This document shows positions 5,729 through 5,825 of a DNA stretch of 5,825 bases, one piece after another. How positions within the stretch are numbered: position 1 is the first letter of the stretch; each line of letters opens with the position of its first letter. Below the pieces are notes generated by a model. It ran no database searches. It was not told the origin of the DNA and worked only from the letters and a program-made list of their open reading frames with translations. The position numbers and the translations under genes were made by a program. Origin of the DNA: an uncultured Alphaproteobacteria bacterium (GTDB lineage: Bacteria > Pseudomonadota > Alphaproteobacteria > CASFRQ01 > SAAU01); NCBI GenBank assembly GCA_949296785.1, contig CASFRQ010000046.1, positions 1 through 5,825 of the forward strand. Reading direction: 5' to 3'.

Positions 5729-5766
5729 TTATGAGAAAGGTCAAAATATTTTTAATTCTTTTTCCA

Positions 5767-5794
5767 TTTTCCTGGTTTATTTTACCGGAGAAAA
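5767..5794. repeat. Bulged hairpin near the right edge
   Basis: TTTTCCTGGT (5767-5776) pairs with ACCGG and GAAAA (5784-5788, 5790-5794) around a 7-base loop, with one G-U pair and one bulged A. There is no T-tract directly after it on either strand, so it is a weak terminator candidate at best. It could belong to the control region of a gene beyond the window. Confidence 0.3.
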
Positions 5795-5825
5795 GAAAAT
5801 CCTTTAATTAAATACCGTTAAAAAA

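Larger units (their letters stand above)
4940..5825. other. Gene-free AT-rich spacer with multiple inverted repeats
   Basis: No frame on either strand holds an open stretch with a ribosome site and start codon that I would call a gene. The longest candidates are about 30-55 codons. Base composition is clearly richer in A/T than the coding region to the left. I saw no tRNA, no signature bases of tmRNA, RNase P, SRP RNA or rRNA, and no CRISPR-like regularly spaced repeats. What it does hold is a series of hairpin-forming inverted repeats (5043-5066, 5289-5309, 5511-5538, 5540-5617, 5665-5728, 5767-5794), most dense after 5470. It could be an unannotated RNA, an interspersed repeat, remains of decayed genes, or the regulatory region of a gene beyond the right edge. 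Confidence 0.7.

Noticed and set aside
5587..5730. About 47-codon + strand open stretch ending in TGA after TLSNL
   Set aside because: It has no ATG or GTG start with a ribosome site and coincides with the inverted repeats, so RNA or DNA structure explains it better than coding.

Overview
The window carries a translation gene cluster on the + strand, rpmI-rplT-pheS-pheT (bL35, bL20, phenylalanyl-tRNA synthetase alpha and beta). To its left are the end of a DpnI/Dam-replacing type restriction endonuclease and a small DUF3126 gene. To its right is a gene-free, AT-rich spacer of nearly 0.9 kb. The small DUF3126 protein, the alphaproteobacterial-looking PheS C-terminus (an RWIQNYGFGALDVP-type tail) and the RPLHVFD and SRFERGID motifs of PheT suggest an alphaproteobacterium. 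The moderate-to-low GC and A/T-rich spacers fit a low-GC, possibly host-associated or gut lineage. That placement is inference from remembered family patterns, not from a search.

Layout. Positions 2-373 (+) are the C-terminal ~123 residues of a DpnI-family endonuclease whose catalytic part lies off the left edge. It converges with the DUF3126 gene (392-607, -), with 18 bases between the two stops. From about 608 to 781 lies a compact control region. Two plausible sigma70-type promoters point in opposite directions and share one palindromic -35 element. The rightward one is followed by an ~80-nt leader with a two-part hairpin. Then come rpmI (782-976) and rplT (991-1350), a strong stem-loop with a T-rich tail (1390-1425), pheS (1457-2536) and pheT (2533-4890), the last two overlapping by ATGA. 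A long hairpin terminator (4906-4939) closes the operon. Positions 4940-5825 contain no convincing gene but hold several inverted repeats, the strongest at 5540-5617 and 5665-5728.

How the genes work together. bL35 and bL20 are 50S proteins and PheS/PheT form the (alpha-beta)2 synthetase that charges tRNA-Phe, so the cluster is a housekeeping translation operon. The stem-loop between rplT and pheS probably lowers read-through so that ribosomal proteins are made in excess of the synthetase; the ATGA junction keeps alpha and beta subunits balanced. infC, which heads this cluster in many bacteria, is not present here.

Novelty. Most of the window is ordinary. I found no convincing new system. 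The stretches most worth checking are the structured spacer at the right end (a possible non-coding RNA or interspersed repeat), the shared-(-35) divergent promoters, and the methyl-directed restriction gene cut off at the left edge.
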